Shown here: in pieces, positions 41,812-50,701 of the stretch
Position numbering within the stretch: the stretch's first letter is position 1
How the letters are laid out: the number at the start of each line of letters is the position of its first letter
Source: Verrucomicrobiaceae bacterium
GTDB taxonomy: Bacteria; Verrucomicrobiota; Verrucomicrobiia; Verrucomicrobiales; Verrucomicrobiaceae
Assembly (NCBI GenBank): GCA_947458455.1
Contig: CANGYJ010000015.1
Span: 1 to 64,000 of the forward strand
Direction: 5' to 3'
DNA length: 64,000 bases
Notes under the pieces: generated by a model
Databases searched by the model: none
Seen by the model: only the letters and a program-made list of their open reading frames with translations
Told to the model about the DNA's origin: nothing
Made by a program: the position numbers and the translations under genes

Positions 41812-43209
41812 TCAGATCAGCTCAGGCATCGGCAGATGCGAATCGACGAGATACTGCGGTCTGCCGGCGTGGTCGGGGAGCGTGACCTTGGTCACATCAA
41901 TGCCGAGTTGGCGGTAAAGCGTGGCAAAGATCTCGCCGAAGGCCACGGGGCGGTCGGTGGGTTCGGCGGCGATCTTGTCGGTGGCACCGATGACCTGGCC
42001 ATGGCGCATGCCACCGCAGGCCAGCAGAGCGCTGTTCACTCGCGGCCAGTGATCGCGGCCTGCTTTGGGATTGATGGTGGGCGTGCGGCCAAACTCACCC
42101 CAGCAGATGACGGACACATCTTGATCCATGCCACGCTCGTGGAGATCGGTGATGAGCGCGGTGAGACCCGCATCGAGCAGTGGCAGATCCTCGCGGAGCT
42201 GACCGAAGTTATTCGAATGGTAGTCCCAGCGGCTGAAGGCCAGCGTGACGACTCTCGCGCCCGCTTCCACCAGTCGGCGAGCGGCAAGGAAGTGGCTCGT
42301 GAGCCGTGGGCCGCCATCATCGCGGTTGCGGTTCTCGCCTTTGCCATAGCGTTCGACGAGGCGCGGGTCTTCGCGGCTCAAATCGAGGGCGTGAAGCAGT
42401 TTCGGACTCGTGAGCACATTGAGCGCCTGTTCGTGAAACACATCCACACCTCGCATGAGGCCGCTGGCGTCGATGTCGCGGCGCATGGAGTCAAAGCTGG
42501 CGAGGAGGGCTTTCCGGTCGTGGAGACGATCCAGCGAGATGCCTTTCAATTCCATGTCGCCAGTGCCCGCTTCGCGATTGGGCTGAAACGGCGCATTGGC
42601 GATGCCGAGGAAGCCAGGGACGCCATTATCCGCCCAGGGCATGTGGCCCATTTTTGGAGCCAGGCCGACGAAAGGAGGCATCGCCGGAATGACGGAGCCT
42701 TGCAGCCGCGTGACACAGGAACCCAGCGAAGGCCATCCACCGGGCGGCTGGCCTTTGGTGGGCCTGCCGGTCATGCACTGGAAAGCATCGTGACGGCCTT
42801 CTGAATCGGCGATGGAGCGGATGAGCGTGCATTTATCCATCAACTTGGCCAGTCGCGGCAAATGCTCGCAGAGCTGGATGCCATCGACGTTGGTGTTGAT
42901 CGGCTTGAACTCGCCACGCACCTCGCTAGGCGCATCCGGCTTCATGTCCCACATGTCTTGATGCGGCGGCCCGCCGGGGAGGAAGACCATGATGACGGCT
43001 TTCTGTCGGTTCGTGAGCTTTTGCGCCGCCTCCGCCCGCAGCAGATTGTTCAACGACAGCCCCCCCATGGCGAGGCCGCCGATGCGGAGGAAATTGCGGC
43101 GCGAGACACCATCGCAGAAGCCAACTTGAGATTGAGAGTAGAGGGAAAGCACGCCGAACCTACGGCCCGAGTCTGGCCGCTCTTGCTGTGGCACTTGAGG
43201 GCTTGCCAT
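41812..43209 (-). CDS. TAT-exported DUF1501 protein
   Basis: A 465-aa DUF1501 protein. A twin-arginine motif (SRRNFLRIGGLAMGGLS) at residues 36-52 follows a hydrophilic leader of the type seen in this subgroup. MVFLPGGPPHQDMWDMKPDA, RHDAFQCMTGR and VICWGEFGRTPTINPKAGRDHW carry the putative metal ligands. Members usually pair with a DUF1549/DUF1553 gene, but none is adjacent here, so it is an orphan copy. It is convergent with the aminotransferase (stop codons two bases apart). Confidence 0.92.
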   Translation of the reverse strand: MASPQVPQQERPDSGRRFGVLSLYSQSQVGFCDGVSRRNFLRIGGLAMGGLSLNNLLRAEAAQKLTNRQKAVIMVFLPGGPPHQDMWDMKPDAPSEVRGEFKPINTNVDGIQLCEHLPRLAKLMDKCTLIRSIADSEGRHDAFQCMTGRPTKGQPPGGWPSLGSCVTRLQGSVIPAMPPFVGLAPKMGHMPWADNGVPGFLGIANAPFQPNREAGTGDMELKGISLDRLHDRKALLASFDSMRRDIDASGLMRGVDVFHEQALNVLTSPKLLHALDLSREDPRLVERYGKGENRNRDDGGPRLTSHFLAARRLVEAGARVVTLAFSRWDYHSNNFGQLREDLPLLDAGLTALITDLHERGMDQDVSVICWGEFGRTPTINPKAGRDHWPRVNSALLACGGMRHGQVIGATDKIAAEPTDRPVAFGEIFATLYRQLGIDVTKVTLPDHAGRPQYLVDSHLPMPELI

Positions 43210-43260
43210 TTGGAGGAAGACAGCCTAAAAAGGAGCGGAATTTTTTCTTTCCCTACCCGC

Positions 43261-43716
43261 ATGAGCACTCTCTCCACACCGCAACTGCCTGCCCAAGGCA
43301 TCCTCGAACCCCTCGGCGATGAAGATCGCGACATCCTCAGCGGCTACGGCGAATTCCTGCCGGTGCAGCCCGGCCAGCATCTGATCGAGGAAGGCATGCA
43401 GCAGAGCAGCCTGTTCTTTGTCGTCTCCGGCAAATTCCACGCCACCGCCATGCGCGGCGGTCACAAGGTGCTCCTCGGCCCCGTGCAGAAGGGCGAGACG
43501 CTCGGCGAGATCAATCTCCTCGACCCCAATGTGGCCTCCGCCACCGTCACCGCCGTGGAATTCTCCCAGGTCTGGCGCATCGACGGCGGCAATCTCGAAG
43601 GCTACATCAATGAGTATCCCCGCTCTGCGGCTTGGCTCCTCATCGGCATCGGCCGCACCATCGCTCACCGCCTCCGCACGGTGAACGAAAAGATCGCCTC
43701 CTTCTACAGCGCCTAA
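43261..43716 (+). CDS. Cyclic nucleotide-binding domain protein without a DNA-binding domain
   Basis: A 151-aa protein made almost only of a Crp-type cNMP-binding beta-roll (about residues 15-125: PGQHLIEEGMQQSSLFFVVSG and GETLGEINLLDPNVASATV). The phosphate-binding cassette is reduced: GEINLLDPNVASATV lacks the usual RxA arginine, so cyclic nucleotide binding is doubtful. A single helix ends the protein (GIGRTIAHRLRTVNEKIASF) with no HTH. It is more likely a protein-interaction or sensing module than a transcription factor. ATG 43261 follows the divergent DUF1501 gene by 51 bases. Confidence 0.82.
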   Translation: MSTLSTPQLPAQGILEPLGDEDRDILSGYGEFLPVQPGQHLIEEGMQQSSLFFVVSGKFHATAMRGGHKVLLGPVQKGETLGEINLLDPNVASATVTAVEFSQVWRIDGGNLEGYINEYPRSAAWLLIGIGRTIAHRLRTVNEKIASFYSA

Positions 43717-43737
43717 CCCACCGCCACCGCTTGTTGC

Positions 43738-44121
43738 ATGGATGGCCTGCTGCCATTTCCCGCGTATGACTGGGCCACGGCTGCGCAAATATTGTTCCTG
43801 CTCGCCGCAGGGCATGCGCTGATGGATTTCCCCCTCCAGGGAGAGTTCCTCGCACAATGCAAAAACCGCCTCTTCCTCGTGCAGCGGGCCAATCCCGCCC
43901 GCCCGCCGAGCATCTGGATCGTCTGCATGGCCTGCCACTGCCTGCTGCATGCCGCCGCCGTGTGGTTCATCACCGGCTGCGTCATCCTCGCCTGCATCGA
44001 GTTCGTGCTGCACTTCATCATCGATGTGGTGAAGTGCGAAGGATACACATCCTTCAATCAGGACCAGCTCCTGCATTTCGGCTGCAAAGTGGGCTATGTG
44101 GCCGTGGCGACCTGCTTTTGA
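43738..44121 (+). CDS. DUF3307-like small membrane protein
   Basis: A 127-aa membrane protein with about three hydrophobic segments (AAQILFLLAAGHALMDFPL, IVCMACHCLLHAAAVWFI, and CVILACIEFVLHFIIDVV). HALMDFPLQGEFLAQCKN matches the DUF3307 motif, in which a His, Asp and Gln stand in the first helix. The function of DUF3307 is unknown, though it occurs near restriction or phage-defence genes in some genomes. Here the neighbour is a cNMP-domain gene 21 bases upstream, probably in one transcript. Confidence 0.7.
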   Translation: MDGLLPFPAYDWATAAQILFLLAAGHALMDFPLQGEFLAQCKNRLFLVQRANPARPPSIWIVCMACHCLLHAAAVWFITGCVILACIEFVLHFIIDVVKCEGYTSFNQDQLLHFGCKVGYVAVATCF

Positions 44122-44181
44122 ACGGTCTGATCCGGCCGATCCGCCCGATCAGGCTGATCTTTGAAAAAACCGCGAACCAAA

Positions 44182-45582
44182 ATGCAACGCACTGCCATCC
44201 TGAATGTCGTCGGCCTCACCAGCAGGCTCATCGGCGAGCACACGCCCGCCATCCGGGCCTTTCTGGAGCGTAACCGCATCGCCACCATTGAGCCCGTGGT
44301 GCCTGCCGTGACCTGCACGGCTCAGGCCACCTATCTCACCGGTAAAATGCCGCGTGATCACGGCGCGGTCGCCAATGGCTGGTATGACCGCGAATACGCC
44401 GAGCACCGCTTCTGGAAGCAGCCCGAGCAGCTCATGCATGGCGAAAAGCTCTGGGAGTCTCTCCGCCGCATCGAGCCGGAATTCACCTGCGCCAAGCTCT
44501 TCTGGTGGTACAACATGCATTCCACCGCCGACATCGCCATCACTCCGCGCCCGCTTTACCCGGCGGATGGGCGAAAGGTCTTCGATATCCACACCCAGCC
44601 CATGCCGCTGCGGGAACGCATCAAAAAAGATCTCGGCCCCTTCCCTTTCCGCAGCTTCTGGGGTCCCGGCAGCGACATCAAATCCTCCATCTGGATCGCC
44701 GAAAGCGCCAAGTGGATCGAAGAGAAGCACTGGCCAAGTCTCAGCCTCGTTTACCTGCCCCATCTCGATTACAACCTGCAACGCGTCGGCCTCGACATGG
44801 ACAAGATCCGTTTCGACCTCCGGCAGATCGACAACGTCGTCGGCGACCTCATCCGCTTTTACGAGAAGCGAAACATCAAGGTCGTCCTGCTCTCCGAATA
44901 CGGCATCACGAACGTCGAGCAGCCCGTGCATCTCAACCGCGTCTTCCGCGAAAAGGGCTGGCTCTCCATCAAAGACGAGCTCGGTCTCGAAACCCTCGAT
45001 CTCGGCGGCTCGAAAGCCTTTGCCATCGCCGATCATCAGCTCGCCCATGTGTATGTGAACGATCCTGACCTCCTGCCGCAGGTCAAAGCCGCTCTCGAAG
45101 CCACCCCCGGCGTCGCCCAGGTGCTCGGCAAGATGGAAAAGCATCTCGCCGGCCTCAATCATGCCCGCAGCGGCGATCTCATCGCCATCGCCGATGCGAA
45201 AAGCTGGTTCACCTACTACTACTGGATGGACGACGCCAAGGCACCCGACTTTGCCCGCTGCGTGGACATCCATCGCAAGTGCGGCTACGACCCCGCCGAG
45301 CTCTTCATGGATCCCACGATCAAATATCCCAAGCTTAAGATCGCCTGGAAGCTCCTACAAAAGTCTCTCGGCCTGCGCATGCTCATGGATGTGATCCCCA
45401 TTGATGCCAGCCTCGTCAAAGGCAGCCACGGCCGCATTCCCGAGGACTTGGGAGACTGGCCCGTGCTCATCGGGGATTTCGATGCCTTCCCCAAATCCGG
45501 CACCATCGCCGCCCACGAAGTCTGCTCCCACCTTCACCGCATCTGCTCACGCGGCCAGGGGTATGGCAATGTGGGGCTGTGA
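44182..45582 (+). CDS. Alkaline phosphatase-superfamily phosphodiesterase (nucleotide pyrophosphatase-like)
   Basis: A 466-aa enzyme of the NPP-like branch. ILNVVGLTSRLIGEHTP replaces the usual first metal Asp motif with a less typical one. The nucleophile Thr is in PAVTCTAQATYLTGKMP. YLPHLDYNLQRVG, VVLLSEYG and ADHQLAHVYV carry further metal ligands, and GSHGR lies near the C-terminus. It lacks a signal peptide, so it is probably cytoplasmic. It would hydrolyse a nucleotide-sugar or phosphodiester. ATG 44182 is chosen over the TTG at 44161. Confidence 0.83.
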   Translation: MQRTAILNVVGLTSRLIGEHTPAIRAFLERNRIATIEPVVPAVTCTAQATYLTGKMPRDHGAVANGWYDREYAEHRFWKQPEQLMHGEKLWESLRRIEPEFTCAKLFWWYNMHSTADIAITPRPLYPADGRKVFDIHTQPMPLRERIKKDLGPFPFRSFWGPGSDIKSSIWIAESAKWIEEKHWPSLSLVYLPHLDYNLQRVGLDMDKIRFDLRQIDNVVGDLIRFYEKRNIKVVLLSEYGITNVEQPVHLNRVFREKGWLSIKDELGLETLDLGGSKAFAIADHQLAHVYVNDPDLLPQVKAALEATPGVAQVLGKMEKHLAGLNHARSGDLIAIADAKSWFTYYYWMDDAKAPDFARCVDIHRKCGYDPAELFMDPTIKYPKLKIAWKLLQKSLGLRMLMDVIPIDASLVKGSHGRIPEDLGDWPVLIGDFDAFPKSGTIAAHEVCSHLHRICSRGQGYGNVGL

Positions 45583-45656
45583 CCGGCAGGTGAACTTTGG
45601 CATTGCGCTTTGGAAAATTTCCTGAGAGCATCCCCGCCTTTCAACGTTCATCTGCC

Positions 45657-46229
45657 ATGAAAATCCCGTCCATCCTTATGTCGGTGGTCGTCGCGGGCCT
45701 CACAGCCCTGCCTTTTACCGTGTCCTGCCATGCTGAAGAGGCAAAGATCCCTTTTTCGAAAGGCACGAAGATCGAGGTGATGATCGGTCGCCCCACCAAG
45801 ACCAAAGGCGGAGACTTTGACGACAAGACGCAAACGCTCAACCCGCGGGTCAAGATGACGAACATCGACAACAAGCAGGGCTATCTCGACTACAAGGTCA
45901 CTTTCCTGCTTCTGGGGCAGAGCATCGTGGACAGCAAGGTCATCAAGGTGCTGCACCGCGAAGAAATCCCCACCAGCATCCTGCCGCGCCAGGTGCTCGA
46001 TCATCCCATGGCCTCCGTCACCACGATGTATGACACGGACGGAGCCAAATTCGGCTTTAAGTATGACGGTTGGATCGTGCAGGTCGCCGACTCGAAAGGC
46101 GAGATCGTGCATACCAAGTCCAGTGCTCCGAGCCTTGAGAAGCTGCGCAAGGAGATCCGGGCGATGCAAGCGGAGCAGTGTTACAACAAACAGCTCAAAG
46201 CCGTGCCCGAACCCCGTCTCCGTCTCTAA
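45657..46229 (+). CDS. Exported hypothetical protein, tandem paralog 1
   Basis: A 190-aa exported protein. The signal peptide (ILMSVVVAGLTALPFTVS) ends in a Cys-His-Ala region; SCHA is not a good lipobox. The mature part begins EEAKIPFSKGTKIEV and contains KGGDFDDKTQTLNPRVKMTN and KFGFKYDGWIVQVADSKGE. The following gene shares all these blocks, so the pair arose by tandem duplication. I do not recognise the family. The periplasmic beta-sandwich look is inference. ATG 45657 starts right at the signal peptide. Confidence 0.78.
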   Translation: MKIPSILMSVVVAGLTALPFTVSCHAEEAKIPFSKGTKIEVMIGRPTKTKGGDFDDKTQTLNPRVKMTNIDNKQGYLDYKVTFLLLGQSIVDSKVIKVLHREEIPTSILPRQVLDHPMASVTTMYDTDGAKFGFKYDGWIVQVADSKGEIVHTKSSAPSLEKLRKEIRAMQAEQCYNKQLKAVPEPRLRL

Positions 46230-46251
46230 CCTCAACTCAAACCAAACGACC

Positions 46252-46821
46252 ATGAAAACGCCTGCATTGATACGCCATGCTTTGACCGGCCTCGCTTTTG
46301 CCTGCGCCGTCACATCCACCGCTCTCGCCGAGGAGGCGAAAATCCCCTTCGCCAAAGGCGTGAAGCCCGAGGTGCAGATCGCCCGGCCTTCCCGAGTGAA
46401 AGGCGGGGACTTCGATGACAAGACCGTCGTGGTCACTCCGAAGATCAAGCTGACCAACACGACGACCCAGCAGGCCTACATGGGCTACAAAGCGGTTTAC
46501 TATCTCATCTTCGAAAGCGCCGCCCAGCGGGGCATTTATAAAGTCGTGCAGAAACATGACTTCGACATCACCCTGCCACCCAGGCAGGTCATGGAAAGTG
46601 AAGGGGCCGCTGTCACCTCCCAGTATGACACCACGGGGGCGGCATTCGGATACAAATACGATGGCTGGGTCCTCCAAGTCACCGATCCCAAGGGGGAAAT
46701 CATCCTGACCAAATCGACCTCCCCCACTCTGGAGAAGAAAGCAGCGGAGCTGACGAAGATTCTCCAAGTCGAGCAATGCTACGACCGCCAGTGGAAGCCC
46801 TGCCCCGAGCCTCGCTTCTGA
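46252..46821 (+). CDS. Exported hypothetical protein, tandem paralog 2
   Basis: A 189-aa exported protein paralogous to the one 22 bases upstream. The signal peptide spans residues 1-26 (LTGLAFACAVTSTALAE). Shared blocks are EEAKIPFAKGVKPEVQIARP, KGGDFDDKTVVVTPKIKLTN and FGYKYDGWVLQVTDPKGEI. Both have a C-terminal Cys-Tyr (EQCYDRQWKPCPEPR), and this copy adds a second Cys. The conserved cysteine may form a disulfide. A shared transcript ends at the terminator that follows. The function is unknown. Confidence 0.8.
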   Translation: MKTPALIRHALTGLAFACAVTSTALAEEAKIPFAKGVKPEVQIARPSRVKGGDFDDKTVVVTPKIKLTNTTTQQAYMGYKAVYYLIFESAAQRGIYKVVQKHDFDITLPPRQVMESEGAAVTSQYDTTGAAFGYKYDGWVLQVTDPKGEIILTKSTSPTLEKKAAELTKILQVEQCYDRQWKPCPEPRF

Positions 46822-46842
46822 TCTGCCCTGTTTCCCGTTTGC

Positions 46843-46884
46843 AAGCCGCCGATGCCTCGCCAGAGCCATCGGCGGCTTTGTTTT
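46843..46884 (+). terminator. Rho-independent terminator after the tandem paralogs
   Basis: AAGCCGCCGATG (46843-46854) pairs perfectly with CATCGGCGGCTT (46867-46878), followed by TGTTTTC. It lies 21 bases past the second paralog and just before the M48 protease start, so the protease probably has its own promoter or depends on readthrough. Confidence 0.87.
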
Positions 46885-46898
46885 CACCCCTGCCCAGC

Positions 46899-48158
46899 AT
46901 GACTCTCTCCAATCCCTGGTTCCTCGCCGCCCTCCTCGCCATCCTGGGGCTGTTTCACCTCGATCTCATTGCCACCCTGCTGAATCTCTCGCGTTACAGC
47001 CTGCCGCTGCCCGAGCGACTGAAAGGCGTGTTTGATGAAGAGACCGTCAAAAAGGCCGCCGAGTATGCGGGAAGGTCCGCACGAGTCGCTTTGATCCGCG
47101 ATGCCTTCTTTCTCGCACTGCTCATCGCCGTTTGGTGGAGCGGTGGCTTCGCCTGGATCGACGCCAAGCTCGCCGAGCAAGGCTGGAGCACTCTTTGGAC
47201 AAACGTCGCCGCCATCGGTGTGGTCGTGCTGGTGAAAACCCTGCTCGCCCTGCCCTTCGAGACCTGGGACACCTTCGGCGTCGAGGCCGAGTTCGGCTTC
47301 AATCGCACCACGCCGGGCACGTTCATCATGGATCGAGTCAAAGGCATGCTCCTCACGCTCCTACTTGGCGTGCCACTGCTGGCCTTGATCCTCTGGTTCT
47401 TCCAAACACAACCTCTCGCCGCGCTTTGGGCATGGCTTTGTGTCTCGGGTTTCAGTCTGTTGATGGCCTGGCTGGCTCCACGACTGCTCATGCCGATGTT
47501 TATGAAGTTTACCCCGCTGGGTGAAGGCACGCTGCGCACCGCCATCTTGGGTCTTGCCGAGCGTTTGAAGTTCCCCGTGGCCGATGTCTCCGTCGTGGAT
47601 GGTTCCCGCCGTTCCTCAAAGGCCAATGCCTTCTTCGCTGGCTTTGGCAAAACCAAGCGCATCGCCCTGTTTGATACCTTGATCGACAAGCACAACGAAG
47701 AAGAACTCCTCGCCGTGCTGGCGCATGAGATCGGCCATGGCAAACTGCGCCATGTGCCCATGCAGATCGCCATTGGACTCGCCGAATCTGCTTTGATGTT
47801 CTGGCTGCTGCACCTCGCCTTGAAATCACCAGCCTTCTTTGCGGCCTTTGGCGTTCAAGGCCAGCCCATCGGCCTCGGACTGCTCTTCTTCAGCCTGCTC
47901 TACCAACCTCTCGGCATGCTCCTCGGCCTCGTCTCCAGCGCCATGAGCCGCAAACACGAGTTCGAAGCCGATGCCTTTGCCGCCCAAGCCTGCACCGCCG
48001 CCCCGCTGATGACCGCCTTGAAAAAACTCTCCACCGAGAACCTCGCCCATCCGCAGCCGCACCCACTCACCGTGGCCCTGCATTACTCGCATCCGCCGCT
48101 CGGCCAGCGTCTCGCCGCGCTGGAGAAGATGGGAAATCGTATCTCTCCAAGGCTTTGA
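46899..48158 (+). CDS. M48-family membrane zinc metalloprotease (Ste24/CAAX-like)
   Basis: A 419-aa integral membrane protease. The N-terminal peptidase M48_N region (about 1-200) has five or more helices and ETWDTFGVEAEFGFNRTTPG, the Ste24-like motif. The zinc site is LAVLAHEIGHGKLRH (HExxH), with the third ligand Glu in SRKHEFEADAFAAQ. Membrane helices flank the catalytic part. It would cut membrane or misfolded proteins. The C-terminus ends in SHPPLGQRLAALEK, as in other M48 members. ATG 46899 is chosen; the preceding frame overlaps the paralog and the terminator. Confidence 0.92.
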   Translation: MTLSNPWFLAALLAILGLFHLDLIATLLNLSRYSLPLPERLKGVFDEETVKKAAEYAGRSARVALIRDAFFLALLIAVWWSGGFAWIDAKLAEQGWSTLWTNVAAIGVVVLVKTLLALPFETWDTFGVEAEFGFNRTTPGTFIMDRVKGMLLTLLLGVPLLALILWFFQTQPLAALWAWLCVSGFSLLMAWLAPRLLMPMFMKFTPLGEGTLRTAILGLAERLKFPVADVSVVDGSRRSSKANAFFAGFGKTKRIALFDTLIDKHNEEELLAVLAHEIGHGKLRHVPMQIAIGLAESALMFWLLHLALKSPAFFAAFGVQGQPIGLGLLFFSLLYQPLGMLLGLVSSAMSRKHEFEADAFAAQACTAAPLMTALKKLSTENLAHPQPHPLTVALHYSHPPLGQRLAALEKMGNRISPRL

Positions 48159-48283
48159 TTTTGCGCTCTTTGCGTTCTTTTGCGGCCATTCCTTGCTTTG
48201 GCTCTGTACTCCTCCGTGCCCCCCGCCTGCATCGCTGAGCGAAGCACTGCGGGCAGGTCGTTGGTGAAATAGAGGATCCAAAC

Positions 48284-48304
48284 GCGGGCTAAAGCCCGAA
48301 CTAC
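48284..48304. repeat. Single GTAG-type palindromic half-element
   Basis: The bases GCGGGCTAAAGCCCG form a short palindrome and end in AACTAC. Reversed this is GTAGTTCGGGCTTTAGCCCG, the same layout as one arm of the repeats at 13556 and 54941. It lies between the convergent M48 and HlyD genes. Confidence 0.6.
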
Positions 48305-48330
48305 AAACACCGAACCACTGACCTTTGCCC

Positions 48331-49293
48331 TCAGGGCTTCTTTCGTGGAATGCTCACATCCACCTGCATACCCACATAGAGCTGCGGGGCCTCTTGGCCA
48401 GATGGCAGGACGATCTCGTAAATCACCTGGAGCACCCTCGTATCCACCCTCTCCGTGCTAGCTCCGGTGAGGGAGACTTTGGGGATCACATAAGGCTCTA
48501 CGCGGATGAATTTCGCTTCGAAGTTCCGCGCTGAATCGCCCTTGAGCGAAACCTGCGCGGTGCCACCCAATTGCACGCTGACGGCGTTTTGCTCGTCCAC
48601 ATCCGCCCGCACCCGCAGCGCCGCGATGTCACCGAGAACCAAAGCAGGCTGGCGATTCTGCGGAGAGGCATACTCACCAGCACGAATGTTCACCTGAAGG
48701 ATCGTGCCATCGCGAGGAGCCATCACCGTGAGCCGCTGCACGAGCCGCACCGTCTGCTCCACCTCCGACTTTGCGGACAAAAGCTGCGCCTCAGCGGCCA
48801 TCATCTGCGCCTTGGAAACGAGCACATCGTTGCTGCGGTTTCGCAGATCATCCTGACTGATCGCACGCTGATCCGGCACCGATTTGAGGCGGTCCAGCAT
48901 GTCTTGAACCTTCGCGAGCTGCGCCTGCGTCACGGTCAAATTCGCTGCGGCGACCGCCACTGCGGCTTTTTGTCCCAGCAGCGAGGCTTGCAATTCACGA
49001 TCATCCAGCCGCAGCAAAGCATCGCCTTTCTTCACCACTTGATTCACCACCACTTTCACCTCCTCAACCAGTCCAGGCCCAGGCACACCGATGGCCACAT
49101 TTTCATCGCGGGCTTCGAGAATGCCCATCGCTCCGATGTCCGTCTCGGCGTGCTTCTCCGGCGGCTTCACTGGCGGCGGCGGAATTTTGACTTCCTGCCC
49201 GTGGAGGGTCTTCATCACCTGCCCCATCATGAACACCCCCGCGATCGCGAGCGCAAAGGTCAGGTAGCGGAGAATGCGGGAAAAGAAGTTCAT
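48331..49293 (-). CDS. HlyD-family periplasmic adaptor (membrane fusion protein)
   Basis: A 320-aa adaptor. One N-terminal membrane helix (LTFALAIAGVFMMGQVM) precedes a proline-rich link (VKIPPPPVKPP). A lipoyl/barrel half follows (VAIGVPGPGLVEEVKVVV, then KKGDALLRLDD), and a long helical hairpin spans about 105-190 (coiled coil of Ala, Gln and Leu). The second lipoyl half has VMAPRDGTILQVNIRAGEY, and a beta-barrel is at the end. It links an inner-membrane pump to an outer-membrane channel. No pump gene is adjacent. The DevCA-like exporter at 29458-31404 lacks an adaptor and is a candidate partner. Confidence 0.9.
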   Translation of the reverse strand: MNFFSRILRYLTFALAIAGVFMMGQVMKTLHGQEVKIPPPPVKPPEKHAETDIGAMGILEARDENVAIGVPGPGLVEEVKVVVNQVVKKGDALLRLDDRELQASLLGQKAAVAVAAANLTVTQAQLAKVQDMLDRLKSVPDQRAISQDDLRNRSNDVLVSKAQMMAAEAQLLSAKSEVEQTVRLVQRLTVMAPRDGTILQVNIRAGEYASPQNRQPALVLGDIAALRVRADVDEQNAVSVQLGGTAQVSLKGDSARNFEAKFIRVEPYVIPKVSLTGASTERVDTRVLQVIYEIVLPSGQEAPQLYVGMQVDVSIPRKKP

Positions 49294-49350
49294 AGGCTTG
49301 GCGGCGGAGTAGAGCGTGTGAATGGCCTTCCGGCAAACAATCGCTCCAGA

Positions 49351-49995
49351 CTACGCCAGCAAAGCCCAAATCACCTCATGCACCGCCTCCGGTGCGGCTC
49401 CTGCATCCACCACCTTGATTCGCTGCGGCTCAGCCGCCGCGAGATTGAGGTAACCTTGGCGGACTTTCTCAAAAAACTCCGGCGGCTGGCTTTCCATGCG
49501 ATCTAGCTCGCGGCCCGTGGCGTGAATGCGCTGCCAAGCCGTCGACGTGTCGAGATCCAGCAGGATCGTGAGCTGCGGCAGCGTGCCGCCAATGGCGAAG
49601 CGATTGATCGCATTCACACTCTCCAGCGGCAGCCCGCGGGCGTGCCCCTGATAAACCGTCGTCGAGTCCAAAAAACGGTCGAGGATCACAAAGGCACCGC
49701 TTTCGATCAGCGGCCTGATTTTCTCCCGCACGATTTGCGCCCGACTGGCCGCGAAAAGCAGCAACTCCGTCTCCATCGTCATCGCGTGACCTTCCTTCGC
49801 ATGCTGAAGCAGGTGTCGGATGCTCTCGCCGATCTCCGTGCCGCCCGGCTCACGAAGCACCACCACTTCGCGACCACTCTTTTCCAGTCGCTCCTTTAAT
49901 AGATGGATCTGCGTGGACTTGCCGCAGCCTTCAGAGCCTTCAAACGAGAGCAAAAAACCGGGGAGAGTGGGAGCAGGCACGAGCGGTGAGGACAA
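49351..49995 (-). CDS. tmk: Thymidylate kinase
   Basis: A 214-aa dTMP kinase making dTDP for DNA synthesis. The P-loop is FEGSEGCGKSTQ. The DR motif is VVVLREPGGTEIG, with ILDRFLDSTTVYQGHARGL the dTMP-binding stretch. LLDLDTSTAWQRI and the LID region (TGRELDRMESQPPEFF) follow. The length is normal. dTDP and dTTP would also feed the dTDP-sugar path suggested at 5340-8638, but the link is only metabolic. Confidence 0.92.
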   Translation of the reverse strand: MSSPLVPAPTLPGFLLSFEGSEGCGKSTQIHLLKERLEKSGREVVVLREPGGTEIGESIRHLLQHAKEGHAMTMETELLLFAASRAQIVREKIRPLIESGAFVILDRFLDSTTVYQGHARGLPLESVNAINRFAIGGTLPQLTILLDLDTSTAWQRIHATGRELDRMESQPPEFFEKVRQGYLNLAAAEPQRIKVVDAGAAPEAVHEVIWALLA

Positions 49996-50052
49996 AGGTG
50001 GAAGCCGCCGATAACCAGACGCGCCGTGCTAGCCAAGAGGAATTTATCACCC

Positions 50053-50580
50053 TCACATCATCACCAGCAGCGCCTCACGAATCTGCGCCTGCCATTTCGA
50101 GAGATAGGCCAGCGTGGCCTGGGCGACCTGGAGCCGCTCAAGCTCCTCCGGCAAGGCGGAGAGAATCCCTTCGCGTTTGGCCTCGATTTCCGTTCCAAGC
50201 GCCTCCAGCGCCTCCCGCAGGCTCATCTCCTCATTCGCCAGCAGTGCCTTCGCGAGAGCGGAGGAGGCCTGCTGCTTCTTTTTGGCCAAAGCAGCCGCTT
50301 TTTGCAGCAGCGGACCGATTTGGGAAAAGAGCGACATCATCTCCGCCGAGATCGGAATCGTGCGCCAGGACACCGCCTGAAGATCGAGCAGATGTTTGAG
50401 GCGCTTTTCCGGCGCGAGGAGCGTCTCGTAGGCGGCATTGATCTCCGCCGCGAGCGTGGCGCTGCCGCCCGGCTGGTCAGGGTGGGTGGCACGGCTCTTC
50501 TCATGCCAGGCTGCCTGGAGCATGGATTCATCGAGGGAGGCGGAGCGTGGGAGCCCGAGCAGGGCAAAGCAATCAGTCAT
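50053..50580 (-). CDS. J-domain co-chaperone (HscB-like)
   Basis: A 175-aa protein. Residues 1-65 form a J-domain (CFALLGLPRSASLDESMLQA, with HPD in RATHPDQPGG and INAAYETLLAPEKRLKHLL). The rest is helical, with a KKKQQASSALAKALL segment and a C-terminal helical bundle. This layout is that of HscB/Hsc20, which delivers iron-sulfur scaffolds to HscA/DnaK, but the conserved scaffold-binding residues are not clear. No isc genes lie nearby. ATG 50580 is set by the J-domain start; the 22 upstream residues look unrelated. Confidence 0.78.
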   Translation of the reverse strand: MTDCFALLGLPRSASLDESMLQAAWHEKSRATHPDQPGGSATLAAEINAAYETLLAPEKRLKHLLDLQAVSWRTIPISAEMMSLFSQIGPLLQKAAALAKKKQQASSALAKALLANEEMSLREALEALGTEIEAKREGILSALPEELERLQVAQATLAYLSKWQAQIREALLVMM

Positions 50581-50701
50581 GGTCACTAGCGTGGGCCGCA
50601 CAGTGAATCCCCCGCCCTTCCTCGCAAGACATGAATTTTCCTGCAATCTAAGCCGCCTGCCCGCGTTTCAGGCCGCGATTCCACCCCCAAAACCACACCC
50701 T

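Noticed and set aside
43738-45582. Defence or ebo-type cluster from the DUF3307 and phosphodiesterase genes
   Set aside because: No restriction, UbiA, TatD or other expected partner genes are adjacent, so a system cannot be claimed.
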